Shown: piece after piece, positions 45,153 to 54,532 of the stretch
Numbering within the stretch: the first letter of the stretch is position 1
Layout of the letters: every line of letters starts with the position of its first letter
Origin: Enterococcus thailandicus
GTDB lineage: Bacteria > Bacillota > Bacilli > Lactobacillales > Enterococcaceae
DNA length: 64,000 bases
Direction: 5' to 3'
NCBI RefSeq assembly: GCF_001886265.1
Contig: NZ_JXLE01000001.1
Location: 186,001-250,000 of the forward strand
Made by a program: the position numbers and the translations under genes
Notes under the pieces: generated by a model
Seen by the model: the letters and a program-made list of their open reading frames with translations, nothing else
Databases searched by the model: none
Told to the model about the DNA's origin: nothing

Positions 45153-46532
45153 ATGTTTTCAAAAGTTTTGATAGCTAACCGCGGTGAAATTGCCGTGCGG
45201 ATTATTCGTGCCTGTCGTGAATTAGGTATTCAAACAGTTGCTGTATATTCAGAAGCAGATGCTGATGCATTGCATACTCAATTAGCAGATGAAGCGATCT
45301 GTATTGGACCAGCTAAAGCTGTTGATTCTTATTTGAATGTGCAACAAGTTTTAAGTGCGGCAATTGTTACCAAGGCAGAAGCGATTCACCCAGGTTTTGG
45401 TTTTTTATCTGAAAATAGTCGTTTTGCATCAATGTGTGAAGAATGCAATATTGTTTTTATTGGACCTAAAAGTGAAACCATTGATGCGATGGGGAATAAA
45501 ATCAATGCCCGCCGCTTGATGCAAGAAGCCAAAGTTCCGGTAATTCCGGGAAGTGAAGGTGTACTTTCGACTGTGGAAGAAGCTTTGTCAGTTGCGGATA
45601 AGATTGGCTACCCAGTTATGTTAAAAGCTGCTGCGGGTGGTGGTGGTAAAGGAATTCGGAAGGTAATGACCAAAGAAGAACTACCACAACACTTTGCTTC
45701 AGCGCAACAAGAAGCTGCTGCAGCGTTTGGAAATGACGAAATGTATTTGGAGAAAATTATTTATCCAGCAAGACATATTGAAGTTCAAATATTGGGCGAT
45801 CATTATGGAAATGTCATTCATTTAGGTGAGCGTGATTGTTCGTTGCAAAGAAATAATCAAAAAGTTCTTGAAGAATCACCATCGGTTGTGATTTCTGCTG
45901 CAAAACGTGCAGATTTAGGCGCTGCGGCTGTTCGTGCAGCGAAAGCTGTAAATTACGAGAATGCTGGAACCATTGAATTTCTAATGGATGAATCTGGTGC
46001 CTTTTACTTTATGGAAATGAATACGCGAATTCAAGTGGAACATCCTGTAACAGAAATGGTAACAGGTGTTGACTTAGTGAAAAAACAAATTGAAATTGCA
46101 GCGGGTGAACCATTGGGCTTAGAACAAAATGACATCAAGTTTCAAGGCCATGCGATTGAATGTCGAATCAATGCAGAAAACCCAGCTTTTCATTTTGCTC
46201 CATCACCCGGAACCATTGAAAACTTATTACTTCCCGCTGGGGGCATGGGTTTACGTGTTGATAGCGCAGTTTATTCAGGCTATAAAATACCGCCATATTA
46301 TGATTCAATGATTGCCAAAGTCATCGTTCATGGTGATACGCGTTTTGAAGCGTTGATGAAAATGCAACGTGCCTTGAGCGAAATCGTGACAGACGGTGTT
46401 GTGACAAATGCCGAATTTCAAATGGACTTGATTAGTCACCCAGCAGTGATTGCTGGTGATTATACAACGGCATTTTTACAAGAAGAATTTTTACCAAATT
46501 GGACACCTGAAACGGAGATTGGAGGCGAGTAG
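45153..46532 (+). CDS. accC: Acetyl-CoA carboxylase, biotin carboxylase subunit
   Basis: 459 residues, ATP-grasp fold. KVLIANRGEIAVRIIRACRE start, ATP loop AAAGGGGKGI, catalytic EMNTRIQVEHPVTE and a C-terminal biotin-carboxylase domain. It carboxylates the biotin of AccB. Ends directly adjacent to accD. Confidence 0.97.
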   Translation: MFSKVLIANRGEIAVRIIRACRELGIQTVAVYSEADADALHTQLADEAICIGPAKAVDSYLNVQQVLSAAIVTKAEAIHPGFGFLSENSRFASMCEECNIVFIGPKSETIDAMGNKINARRLMQEAKVPVIPGSEGVLSTVEEALSVADKIGYPVMLKAAAGGGGKGIRKVMTKEELPQHFASAQQEAAAAFGNDEMYLEKIIYPARHIEVQILGDHYGNVIHLGERDCSLQRNNQKVLEESPSVVISAAKRADLGAAAVRAAKAVNYENAGTIEFLMDESGAFYFMEMNTRIQVEHPVTEMVTGVDLVKKQIEIAAGEPLGLEQNDIKFQGHAIECRINAENPAFHFAPSPGTIENLLLPAGGMGLRVDSAVYSGYKIPPYYDSMIAKVIVHGDTRFEALMKMQRALSEIVTDGVVTNAEFQMDLISHPAVIAGDYTTAFLQEEFLPNWTPETEIGGE

Positions 46533-47402
46533 ATGGCTCTGTTTAAAAAGAAAAAATATATTCGCATTAACCCAAATCGAGGAGCTCAACCTACAAGTCC
46601 ACCAACTGTTCCTGACAATATGTGGGCAAAATGTCCGAATTGTAAACATATCATTTATACGAAAGATATTGGTGAAGAACGCGTTTGTCCCAATTGTGGT
46701 TACACGTTTCGTATCAGTGCTTGGCAACGATTAGCGTTAACGATTGATGAAAAAAGTTTTGAAGAGTGGGATACCGAATTAACGACAGAAGATCCTTTGA
46801 ATTTCCCAGGGTACCAAGAAAAAATTGAAGTGATACAAGAAAAAACTGGTTTGCATGAAGCAGTTTTGACTGGTAAAGCAACAATCAATGATATTCCTTT
46901 AGCGATTGGTGTTATGGATTCAAATTTTATTATGGGAAGCATGGGGACGATTGTTGGTGAAAAAATAACTAGATTATTTGAACGAGCATTAACTGCTAAA
47001 TTACCTGTGGTCTTGTTCACTGCCTCTGGTGGTGCCAGAATGCAAGAAGGCATTTTTTCTTTAATGCAAATGGCGAAAATTTCCGCGGCGGTGAAACGTC
47101 ACAGCAACGCAGGGCTTTTTTACTTAACCGTTTTGACTGACCCTACAACTGGTGGTGTAACCGCCAGTTTTGCGATGGAAGGTGACGTGATTTTAGCTGA
47201 GCCGCAAAGTTTGATTGGTTTTGCTGGACGTCGGGTAATCGAACAAACGATTAAGCAAGAATTACCAGAAGACTTTCAAAAGGCAGAATTTTTGTTAGCT
47301 CATGGTTTTGTTGATCAGATTGTTCCGCGAACAGAATTGAAGAAAACGATTCATCATTTGCTCGAATTGCATACACAGAAAGGTTGGTTGGATCATGAAT
47401 AA
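46533..47402 (+). CDS. accD: Acetyl-CoA carboxylase carboxyltransferase subunit beta
   Basis: 289 residues. The zinc ribbon has Cys34, Cys37, Cys52 and Cys55 (CPNC twice), followed by the crotonase-like carboxyltransferase domain ([36 protein letters not shown]). It transfers the carboxyl group to acetyl-CoA together with AccA. Overlaps accA by eight bases. Confidence 0.97.
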   Translation: MALFKKKKYIRINPNRGAQPTSPPTVPDNMWAKCPNCKHIIYTKDIGEERVCPNCGYTFRISAWQRLALTIDEKSFEEWDTELTTEDPLNFPGYQEKIEVIQEKTGLHEAVLTGKATINDIPLAIGVMDSNFIMGSMGTIVGEKITRLFERALTAKLPVVLFTASGGARMQEGIFSLMQMAKISAAVKRHSNAGLFYLTVLTDPTTGGVTASFAMEGDVILAEPQSLIGFAGRRVIEQTIKQELPEDFQKAEFLLAHGFVDQIVPRTELKKTIHHLLELHTQKGWLDHE

Positions 47403-48180
47403 AACTGCTCATGAGGTTGTTCAACTGGCTAGAGCAAAAGAACGTTGGACGAGTTTAGATTTTTTTGAAGAAATTTTTGATGGGTTTCAGGAGTTTCATG
47501 GGGATCGTTTATTTGGTGATGACGAAGCAATCGTTGGTGGTGTTGCTAGCTTAGATGGTAAACCAGTTACGGTGATTGGAATCCAAAAAGGTCGAGATCT
47601 ACAGGAAAATATCCAACGAAACTTTGGTTCACCGCATCCGGAAGGGTATCGTAAAGCATTACGATTGATGAAACAGGCAGAAAAATTTAAACGCCCAGTC
47701 ATCACGTTGATCAATACTGCTGGGGCTTATTGTGGTGTGGGAGCGGAAGAACGCGGCGAAGGAGAAGCAATTGCTAAGAATCTTTTAGAAATGTCTGATC
47801 TAAACGTGCCAATTTTAGCAATCATCATTGGCGAAGGCGGCAGCGGTGGTGCACTTGCACTTGGCGTTGCAGATGAAGTTTGGATGCTTGAACAAACAAT
47901 TTATGCGATTCTTTCGCCAGAAGGTTTTGCATCTATTTTATGGAAAGATGGTAGCCGAGCGGCGGAAGCGGCGGAGCTGATGAAAATTACCGCGCCTGAA
48001 TTACATGAGCTAGGGATTGTGGACAAGGTGATTCCAGAAACCTTTAATGGGGAACCAATTCCCTGGGCTAAAATAGCATACATGATGAAAAAATCAATGA
48101 TTGAAAAATTAACTGAATTATCGCAAACGGATGTAACATCTTTACTTGAAAAGCGTTATGAAAGATTCCGTAAGTATTAA
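47395..48180 (+). CDS. accA: Acetyl-CoA carboxylase carboxyltransferase subunit alpha
   Basis: 261 residues. [52 protein letters not shown] and [19 protein letters not shown] are characteristic. It lacks the longer N-terminus of E. coli AccA, as usual in Lactobacillales. Last gene of the fab/acc operon. Confidence 0.97.
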   Translation: MNKTAHEVVQLARAKERWTSLDFFEEIFDGFQEFHGDRLFGDDEAIVGGVASLDGKPVTVIGIQKGRDLQENIQRNFGSPHPEGYRKALRLMKQAEKFKRPVITLINTAGAYCGVGAEERGEGEAIAKNLLEMSDLNVPILAIIIGEGGSGGALALGVADEVWMLEQTIYAILSPEGFASILWKDGSRAAEAAELMKITAPELHELGIVDKVIPETFNGEPIPWAKIAYMMKKSMIEKLTELSQTDVTSLLEKRYERFRKY

Positions 48181-48196
48181 GCGATTTGATGATGAG

Positions 48197-48224
48197 AGGT
48201 CGGGATAAATCCCGACCTTTTTTT
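48197..48224 (+). terminator. Terminator of the fab/acc operon
   Basis: AGGTCGGGA / TCCCGACCT arms around TAAA, then T-run. Confidence 0.95.
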
Positions 48225-48385
48225 GTATTAAAAAAACAAAACAGCTTGCGTCTCTTTCGTTCGATTGGATTTTACAACGGCTTGGAATCGTTTGATATGT
48301 GGGTGAATGGGAATGATTTTTTAGTTGGAAAAGAAGAAAAACGCACAATAAATGAAATTTGCGCATATTTTTTCAAAAAACACTC

Positions 48386-48413
48386 TTGAAATGAATAAAA
48401 AATCTGATATTAT
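48386..48413 (+). promoter_or_regulatory. Promoter of the amino-acid ABC operon
   Basis: TTGAAA, 16-base spacer, TATTAT; a second TATAAT lies at 48415-48420. Confidence 0.55.
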
Positions 48414-48468
48414 GTATAATAACTCATTAAGTTTATGTTGGGTGTATAAATATTAGAGGAGAGTAACG

Positions 48469-49293
48469 ATGAAGAAAATAATTTGGCTTACGATGGTTTC
48501 AATGGTGGTTCTTTTAGGGGCGTGTAGCTCTGGTGGAAAAGAAACAAGTAACGATTCAAAAAAAGAGGGGATTCAAAGCATCCAGGATTCTGGAAAATTA
48601 GTAGTGGGAACTTCTGCAGATTTTGCTCCGTTTGAATTTCATACGATGATTGATGGGAAAGACCAGATTGTTGGCGTGGATATTGATTTGGCGAATGAAA
48701 TTGCAAAAGAACTAGGTGTCAAAGTCGAAGTGATGGATATGGAATTCAACGCAGTGTTAGCAGCCTTACAACAAGGAAAAGTCAATTTAGCAATTTCTGG
48801 TATTTCGGCAACAGAAGAGCGTCAGCAAACATTTGATTTCTCAGATAATTATTTTGCTCCACCACAAAAAATGGTCATCAACAAAGAAAACGCAAATGAA
48901 TTAACCAGTCTCAAAAATTTTGCAAAGAAAAAAGTAGGAGCGCAAAAAGGATCAGTTCAAGAAGACGTTGTGAAAGAACAAGTTCCAGATGCACAATTAG
49001 TTTCTATAGCTAAAGTACCTAATTTGATTATTGAGTTAAAGCAAGGATCAATTGATGGATTAGTTTTAGAAGAAACCGTTGCAAACTCTTATATTGAAAA
49101 TAATCCAGAGTTAATGTTAGCAGATGTTGACTTAGTCTCAAGCGATGAAGAAGCCTACGCAATTACGTTACCAAAAGGCGAAGAAGATTTACAAAAGAAA
49201 GTCAATCAAGTCATCAAAGAATTACAAAGCTCAGGAAAAATGGATGAATTCATCAAAAAAAATACAGAGCTAGCTAAAAAAGCAGAAGAATAA
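48469..49293 (+). CDS. Amino-acid ABC transporter substrate-binding lipoprotein
   Basis: 274 residues. Lipobox LLGAC (Cys at about 19) after a short signal peptide. The family-3 solute-binding fold is shown by LVVGTSADFAPFEF, VGVDIDLANEIAKELG and LAISGISATEERQQTFDFS. It captures a polar amino acid outside the membrane; specificity (Gln, Arg, His, Cys) cannot be fixed from these motifs. First gene of a three-gene transporter operon. Confidence 0.93.
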   Translation: MKKIIWLTMVSMVVLLGACSSGGKETSNDSKKEGIQSIQDSGKLVVGTSADFAPFEFHTMIDGKDQIVGVDIDLANEIAKELGVKVEVMDMEFNAVLAALQQGKVNLAISGISATEERQQTFDFSDNYFAPPQKMVINKENANELTSLKNFAKKKVGAQKGSVQEDVVKEQVPDAQLVSIAKVPNLIIELKQGSIDGLVLEETVANSYIENNPELMLADVDLVSSDEEAYAITLPKGEEDLQKKVNQVIKELQSSGKMDEFIKKNTELAKKAEE

Positions 49294-49307
49294 AGGAGTT
49301 TGATTAC

Positions 49308-49994
49308 GTGAATTTTTCATTTCTATCGGTATACTATCCCTATTTCCTGTCGGGTGCATTAATTACATTAATTATTTCCGTTATCACGATTGTTTTTGGA
49401 ACAATAATTGGCGTCATTATGGCACTGTTGAAACTTTCAAAGATTCGACCATTACGGTGGTTTGCCAATGCTTATATTGAAGTCTTACGTGGGACACCGA
49501 TGCTAATCCAAATTTTGATCGGTTTTGGCTTGTTACAAGGCGTGGTTCATGCGCCTACATTAACTCTGGGTGTATTAGATGTTGACTTTAGCCGGCTGAT
49601 ACCGGGGATGATTGTTTTATCAATGAATTCAGGTGCCTATGTCGCTGAAATCGTCCGTGGTGGAATCATGGCTGTCAATTTTGGTCAAGAAGAGGCGGCT
49701 AGCTCGTTGGGACTCAGACCAATGCAGACGATGCGATATGTGATTTTACCGCAAGCATTAAGAAATATCTTACCTCCAATGGGTAATGAATTTATCACGT
49801 TGATCAAGGATTCTTCCCTACTTTCAACGATTGGGATCTATGAGTTATTAAATAGTGCACAAATCGTTATCTCGAATTCGTATCTCCCTTTAGAGCCCCT
49901 CTATGTAGCTGCAATTATTTATTTTGTTCTAACATTTTTGATGTCGAGATTGCTACATGTTTGGGAAATAAAATTAGGTAAAGGATACCGATGA
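49308..49994 (+). CDS. Amino-acid ABC transporter permease
   Basis: 228 residues, GTG start after AAAGGAG. HisM-type permease: [20 protein letters not shown], and the ATPase-docking loop [23 protein letters not shown], with about five membrane segments. It forms the membrane channel with the lipoprotein before and the ATPase after it. Confidence 0.93.
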   Translation: MNFSFLSVYYPYFLSGALITLIISVITIVFGTIIGVIMALLKLSKIRPLRWFANAYIEVLRGTPMLIQILIGFGLLQGVVHAPTLTLGVLDVDFSRLIPGMIVLSMNSGAYVAEIVRGGIMAVNFGQEEAASSLGLRPMQTMRYVILPQALRNILPPMGNEFITLIKDSSLLSTIGIYELLNSAQIVISNSYLPLEPLYVAAIIYFVLTFLMSRLLHVWEIKLGKGYR

Positions 49995-50008
49995 AAGGAA
50001 GGCTGTCA

Positions 50009-50740
50009 ATGGAAGCACTTATTCAAGTGAATCACTTAACCAAAACGTTTGGACAAAAAGAAATTTTAAAAGGCATCACATTAGAGATTACTCAAGGAGA
50101 GGTCATGGTAGTGATTGGCCCGTCTGGCTCTGGGAAAAGTACATTTTTACGTTGCTTGAATTTGCTAGAAGAGCCGACCAGTGGGACGATCCTATTTGAT
50201 GGTCAAGAAATCACCAACAAAAAAACAGATATTTATGAAATGAGAGAACAAATGGGCATGGTTTTTCAACAGTTCAATTTATTTCCAAATCTAACTGTTT
50301 TAGAAAATATTTTGTTGGCACCGACGAAAGTAAAAAAGATCAGTCGCGCAGAAGCAGAAGAAAAAGCGTTAGTATTACTTGATAAAGTTGGCTTGGTAAC
50401 AAAAGCAGATGAATATCCTCAATCATTGTCAGGTGGACAACAACAAAGAATCGCAATTGCTAGAGCTCTTGCAATGGAACCCAAAGTCATGTTATTTGAT
50501 GAACCAACGTCTGCGTTAGATCCAGAAATGGTCGGAGAAGTTCTATCTGTTATGCAGGAGTTAGCAAAAGAAGGTATGACAATGGTAATTGTGACCCATG
50601 AAATGGGTTTTGCGCGAGAAGTTGGTGATCGTGTTTTATTCATGGATGATGGAAAGATAATTGAAGAGGGAGCGCCAAAAGAACTTTTTGAAGAAACGAA
50701 GAAAGAACGAACACGACAGTTTCTGGAAAAAGTTTTATAA
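50009..50740 (+). CDS. Amino-acid ABC transporter ATP-binding protein
   Basis: 243 residues. Walker [10 protein letters not shown] (37-45), Q-loop [11 protein letters not shown], signature [15 protein letters not shown], Walker [13 protein letters not shown] and the H-loop VTHEMGFA. I start at ATG 50009 behind GGAAGG rather than the earlier in-frame ATG at 49991, which overlaps the permease stop and lacks a free site. GlnQ-like. Ends at a terminator. Confidence 0.93.
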   Translation: MEALIQVNHLTKTFGQKEILKGITLEITQGEVMVVIGPSGSGKSTFLRCLNLLEEPTSGTILFDGQEITNKKTDIYEMREQMGMVFQQFNLFPNLTVLENILLAPTKVKKISRAEAEEKALVLLDKVGLVTKADEYPQSLSGGQQQRIAIARALAMEPKVMLFDEPTSALDPEMVGEVLSVMQELAKEGMTMVIVTHEMGFAREVGDRVLFMDDGKIIEEGAPKELFEETKKERTRQFLEKVL

Positions 50741-50780
50741 AAGAAAAACGATTGCCAAAGTGGTGATCGTTTTTCTTTTT
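50739..50780 (+). terminator. Terminator of the ABC operon
   Basis: AAAAGAAAAACGAT / ATCGTTTTTCTTTT arms. Confidence 0.87.
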
Positions 50781-50884
50781 GCAAAAGAGCAAGACAAAAG
50801 AAAGTAAATAAACAATTGTGAACGGATACAAAAATGTGTGGGATGGATTGAATGGTAAAGGTAGTTTTTTTTTAGATTATGCAG

Positions 50885-50929
50885 TATAATTAGGGGCTGA
50901 GGAGTACCTGGTGTGCTCCTTCATTTTTT
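50885..50929 (+). promoter_or_regulatory. Promoter -10 and terminator-like leader hairpin before yqeG
   Basis: TATAAT at 50885-50890 (weak -35), then a hairpin GGAGTAC / GTGCTCC at 50901-50919 followed by a T-run, all upstream of the yqeG ribosome site. It may be an attenuator, or a terminator for read-through from upstream. Confidence 0.45.
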
Positions 50930-50946
50930 GCAAATGAGGAGACAAG

Positions 50947-51474
50947 ATGTTTTCAAATTATAAACCAACATGGATGGTAGAAGCCATCTATCAAATTACC
51001 CCTGCACAGTTGAAAAATTTAGGCATCAAAGCCGTGTTAACTGATTTGGATAACACTTTGATTGCTTGGAATAACCCAGATGGAACAGAAGAATTGTTAA
51101 ATTGGATTTTAGAAATGAAAAATGCTGGTATTCCTGTTGTAGTTGTTTCGAATAATAACTCGAAGCGAATTGAGCGAGCAATCGAAAAATTTGATTTACT
51201 TTATATTGCTCGTGCGATGAAACCATTTGCTGTGGGAATCAATCAAGCAAAGAAAAAGTTGAACCTTGCTGATGAAGAACTTGTAATGATTGGCGATCAA
51301 ATCATGACGGATATTCGTGGTGCAAATCGCGCAGGGATCCGAAGTATTTTGGTGAAACCAATTATTGAGACGGATAGCTGGAAAACACAAATTAATCGTT
51401 TTTTTGAAAAAAGAATCATGGCCCATTTATTAGTAAATAATCCTGATATGGGCTGGCGAGGTGGAATTGAATGA
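50947..51474 (+). CDS. yqeG: YqeG-family HAD IIIA phosphatase
   Basis: 175 residues. HAD motifs: DLDNTLIAW (DxDxT nucleophile), VVVSNNN, MKPF and MIGDQIMTDIRGANRAG. YqeG proteins form a small HAD family; some dephosphorylate phosphatidylglycerophosphate, and the role here is not settled. The gene leads the conserved yqeG-yqeH-yhbY-nadD-yqeK-rsfS-yqeM cluster and overlaps yqeH by four bases (ATGA). Confidence 0.9.
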   Translation: MFSNYKPTWMVEAIYQITPAQLKNLGIKAVLTDLDNTLIAWNNPDGTEELLNWILEMKNAGIPVVVVSNNNSKRIERAIEKFDLLYIARAMKPFAVGINQAKKKLNLADEELVMIGDQIMTDIRGANRAGIRSILVKPIIETDSWKTQINRFFEKRIMAHLLVNNPDMGWRGGIE

Positions 51475-52580
51475 GTGAAGAATTACACTGTATCGGGTGC
51501 GGCTCGATTATTCAAACAGATAGACCAGGAGAACTAGGGTATACACCGCAATCTGCCTTAGAAAAAGGTTTAGAATCAGGTGAGGTCTATTGCCAACGCT
51601 GTTTCAGACTACGTCATTACAATGAGATCCAAGATGTTTCTTTAACAGATGATGATTTTTTACGTTTGTTAAATGAATTAGGTCAAAAAGACGCGTTGAT
51701 TGTTAATGTTGTCGATATCTTTGATTTCAACGGTTCATTGATTCCGGGACTACATCGTTTTGTCGGTGATAATCCGGTATTATTAGTAGGTAATAAAGTC
51801 GATATCTTACCGAAATCACTGAAGAAACCTAAAATGATCCAATGGATGACTGAACGTGCGCATGAAGCAGGGCTAAGACCTGTCGAAGTGTTATTAACAA
51901 GTGCTAAAAAAGCACATGAAATGGAAGATCTACTAGCTAAAATCGAAGAATATCGCGAAGGTAGAGATGTCTATGTCGTTGGTGTAACGAATGTCGGTAA
52001 ATCAACATTGATTAACCAGATCATTAAGAATACTGCGGGTGTTCAAGATGTGATTACTACCTCACAATTTCCCGGAACGACTTTAGATAAAATTGAAATT
52101 CCTTTAGATGATGGTCAAGCTTTAATTGACACACCGGGAATTATTCATCGTCATCAAATGGCACATTACTTAGGTAAAAAAGATTTGCGGATCATTGCAC
52201 CAACAAAAGAAATCAAACCAAAAGTTTATCAATTGAATGACGGTCAAACGCTTTTCTTAGGCGGATTGGCTCGCTTTGATTTTGTAAGTGGTGAACGTGG
52301 CTCATTTATTGCTTATGTTTCAAATGATGTGAATATCCATCGAACAAAACTCGAAAAAGCAGATGAATTTTACGCAAAACATGTGGGTGGACTTTTACAG
52401 CCACCACGTCCTGACGAGGTAGAAGAGTTCCCTGAATTAGTTCGCTTTGAATTTTCAGTGAAAGAAAAAACAGATATTGTTTTTGCCGGTCTTGGATGGA
52501 TCACTGTATCACAGCCAGCAGTTGTTGCTGGGTGGGCGCCTAAGGGTGTTGATGTAATCAAGCGTAAAGCTTTAATTTAA
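51471..52580 (+). CDS. yqeH: Ribosome-biogenesis GTPase YqeH
   Basis: 369 residues. A zinc finger (CIGCGS...YCQRC) precedes a circularly permuted GTPase: G4 GNKVD comes before G1 GVTNVGKSTL and G3 DTPG. The C-terminal part binds RNA/ribosome. YqeH supports 30S subunit assembly. Translationally coupled to yqeG. Confidence 0.96.
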   Translation: MSEELHCIGCGSIIQTDRPGELGYTPQSALEKGLESGEVYCQRCFRLRHYNEIQDVSLTDDDFLRLLNELGQKDALIVNVVDIFDFNGSLIPGLHRFVGDNPVLLVGNKVDILPKSLKKPKMIQWMTERAHEAGLRPVEVLLTSAKKAHEMEDLLAKIEEYREGRDVYVVGVTNVGKSTLINQIIKNTAGVQDVITTSQFPGTTLDKIEIPLDDGQALIDTPGIIHRHQMAHYLGKKDLRIIAPTKEIKPKVYQLNDGQTLFLGGLARFDFVSGERGSFIAYVSNDVNIHRTKLEKADEFYAKHVGGLLQPPRPDEVEEFPELVRFEFSVKEKTDIVFAGLGWITVSQPAVVAGWAPKGVDVIKRKALI

Positions 52581-52595
52581 GGAAGAAGGACGAAA

Positions 52596-52907
52596 ATGGA
52601 ATTAAGAGGAAAACAAAAACGTTTTTTACGTAGTCAAGCACATCACCTACAACCTATTTTTCAAATTGGAAAAGGTGGAATCAACTCAGCAATGCTTGTT
52701 CAAATCAATGAAGCATTAGAAAAACGTGAGTTGATCAAAGTTACTTTGCTACAAAATACAGATGAAATCGCGGAAGATGTTGCACGAATTTTAGAAGAAG
52801 AAGTTCAATGTGAGATTGTTCAAATCATTGGACGTGTATTGGTATTATATAAACCATCAAGTAAAGAAAAATACCAACGCATTTCACGAGAAGTAAAAGC
52901 AATCTAA
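52596..52907 (+). CDS. yhbY: YhbY-family RNA-binding protein (CRM domain)
   Basis: 103 residues. The CRM domain is recognised by LRGKQKRFLRSQAHHLQPIF, QIGKGGINSAMLVQINEALE and the GRVLVLYKPS end. It binds pre-ribosomal RNA. Position between yqeH and nadD is conserved in Bacilli. Confidence 0.94.
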   Translation: MELRGKQKRFLRSQAHHLQPIFQIGKGGINSAMLVQINEALEKRELIKVTLLQNTDEIAEDVARILEEEVQCEIVQIIGRVLVLYKPSSKEKYQRISREVKAI

Positions 52908-52920
52908 GGAGTGGTCGTTA

Positions 52921-53568
52921 ATGAGTACGCAGGCTAATCTATTTGTTCGTTCACAAGTTTTTCCGAAAGAAATGCCACAAGTTTTTGAAAAAAAACGACA
53001 AGTTGGAATCTTGGGAGGAACATTTAACCCTGTCCATCTGGCACATCTGGTTATGGCTGAACAAGTTGGACAAAATTTAGGACTGGATCGCGTATTTTTA
53101 ATGCCATCCTATGAACCACCACATATTGATGAGAAAAAAACGATTCCGGCAGCGCATCGTTTGAATATGCTCGAGCTTGCAATCGAAGACAATCCATTTT
53201 TGGCAATTGAAACAGTTGAATTGAGCCGTGGTGGGAAAAGTTATACTTATGACACGATGAAAGCCTTGACGCAGAACAATCCAGATACAGATTACTATTT
53301 CATCATCGGCGGTGACATGGTTGAGTATCTTCCAAAATGGTACAAAATTGATGAATTAGTTCATCTTGTTCATTTTGTAGGTATCAAGCGTGCTGGTTAT
53401 GGAGTCGAAACACCGTATCCGGTCATTTGGGTCGATGTACCTGAAATTGACATTAGTTCGACCAAGATTCGTCAAAAAGTTCGCCAAGGTTGCTCTATCC
53501 GCTACTTAGTTCCTGACAAAGTAGTTGATTATATTCAGAAAGAAGGCTTGTATCAACATGGATTATAG
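52921..53568 (+). CDS. nadD: Nicotinate-nucleotide adenylyltransferase
   Basis: 215 residues. GILGGTFNPVHLAHLVMAEQ holds the HxxH nucleotidyltransferase motif, and ISSTKIRQKV is the SSTxxR motif. It converts nicotinate mononucleotide and ATP to deamido-NAD in NAD synthesis. The N-terminal extension of about 25 residues before the motif is typical of the enterococcal form. Its end overlaps yqeK by 11 bases. Confidence 0.96.
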   Translation: MSTQANLFVRSQVFPKEMPQVFEKKRQVGILGGTFNPVHLAHLVMAEQVGQNLGLDRVFLMPSYEPPHIDEKKTIPAAHRLNMLELAIEDNPFLAIETVELSRGGKSYTYDTMKALTQNNPDTDYYFIIGGDMVEYLPKWYKIDELVHLVHFVGIKRAGYGVETPYPVIWVDVPEIDISSTKIRQKVRQGCSIRYLVPDKVVDYIQKEGLYQHGL

Positions 53569-54145
53569 TAGTCATTATACTGCAGATACTCGCGAAACAC
53601 TGATGCAAAAAGTCCAAATGCGAATGAGTGAACGTCGTTTTCAACATGTCTTAGGCGTGGAAAAAATGGCGGTAGCATTAGCTGAGAAATATGGTTGTTC
53701 ACCAGAAAAAGCTAGTATTGCAGCGTTGACCCATGATTATGCAAAAGAACGTCCGGATGATGAGTTTATACTAGTCATCAAACGTGATGGATTTGATTCT
53801 GATTTGTTAAATTATGGCAATGCGATTTGGCATGGACTTGTGGGTGCTTCATTTGTTGAACGTGAATTGGGCATTACTGATCCCGAGATTTTAAATGCTA
53901 TTCGAGTGCATACAACTGGGGCAGCAAAAATGACTTTACTGGATAAAATCATTTATGTTGCTGACTACATTGAACCAGGCAGAAATTTCCCTGGGGTAGA
54001 AGACGCGCGCGAAATTGCATTAGTCGACTTAGATGAAGCAGTTGCTTTTGAAACAAAGCACACATTAGCTCACTTAATTGAACAAGAACAACAAATTTAT
54101 CCAAAAACAATCGAAACATACAATCATTGGGTGGCGAAAAAATAA
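53558..54145 (+). CDS. yqeK: Symmetrical Ap4A hydrolase YqeK (HD domain)
   Basis: 195 residues starting MDYSSHYTADTRETL at ATG 53558, after AAAGAAGG. HD-domain residues: RRFQHVLGVEKMA, ALTHDYAKERP (HD) and HTTGAAKMTLLDKIIYVADYIEP. Such enzymes split diadenosine tetraphosphate into two ADP using iron or manganese. Located directly after nadD as in other Bacilli. Confidence 0.93.
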   Translation: MDYSSHYTADTRETLMQKVQMRMSERRFQHVLGVEKMAVALAEKYGCSPEKASIAALTHDYAKERPDDEFILVIKRDGFDSDLLNYGNAIWHGLVGASFVERELGITDPEILNAIRVHTTGAAKMTLLDKIIYVADYIEPGRNFPGVEDAREIALVDLDEAVAFETKHTLAHLIEQEQQIYPKTIETYNHWVAKK

Positions 54146-54162
54146 ATTTGTCACCAAATGTT

Positions 54163-54180
54163 AAGGAGGAAATTATCATA
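54163..54180 (+). promoter_or_regulatory. Ribosome binding site pointing to a non-canonical rsfS start
   Basis: AAGGAGG at 54163-54169 is followed only by ATT (54172), ATC (54175) and ATA (54178) at usable distances; there is no ATG, GTG or TTG between this site and codon 60. ATC (5 bases) and ATA (8 bases) have the best spacing. Confidence 0.65.
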
Positions 54181-54531
54181 GATAGCAAAGAACAATTACA
54201 AATTGCGGTAAAAGCAGCAGATTCAAAACGTGCAGAAGATATTTTAGCACTTGACGTGAGAGAAGTTTCGTTATTGGCAGATTATTTTATGATTTGTTCA
54301 GCGAACAGTGAACGTCAAATGAACGCAATTACAGAAGAAATTATTGACAAAGAAGAAGAAAATAACTACGAAGTGAAACGTATTGAAGGAAAAGAAGGCG
54401 GAAAGTGGATCTTGATTGACCTTGGTGACTTGATTGTCCATGTCTTCCACGCACCTGAAAGAGAATTTTATAATTTAGAAAAATTATGGTCAGATGCACC
54501 ACTTGTAAACATTTCTGAATGGTTGGATTAA
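54178..54531 (+). CDS. rsfS: Ribosomal silencing factor RsfS
   Basis: About 118 residues from position 54178. The family is clear: LQIAVKAADSKRAEDILALD, LADYFMICSANSERQM, GGKWILIDLGDLIVHVFH. RsfS binds L14 of the 50S subunit and blocks joining when nutrients fall. The start is unusual: a perfect AAGGAGG precedes only ATC/ATA codons, which line up with the N-terminus of homologues. Upstream in-frame TTG codons at 54127 and 54148 lack a ribosome site and would add residues not found in the family. An AUA or AUC start is therefore likely; the exact one is uncertain. Confidence 0.9.
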   Translation: MDSKEQLQIAVKAADSKRAEDILALDVREVSLLADYFMICSANSERQMNAITEEIIDKEEENNYEVKRIEGKEGGKWILIDLGDLIVHVFHAPEREFYNLEKLWSDAPLVNISEWLD

Positions 54532-54532
54532 T

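Noticed and set aside
48186-48389. 67-codon open frame after accA
   Set aside because: It runs through the terminator and into the promoter of the ABC operon; no ribosome site.
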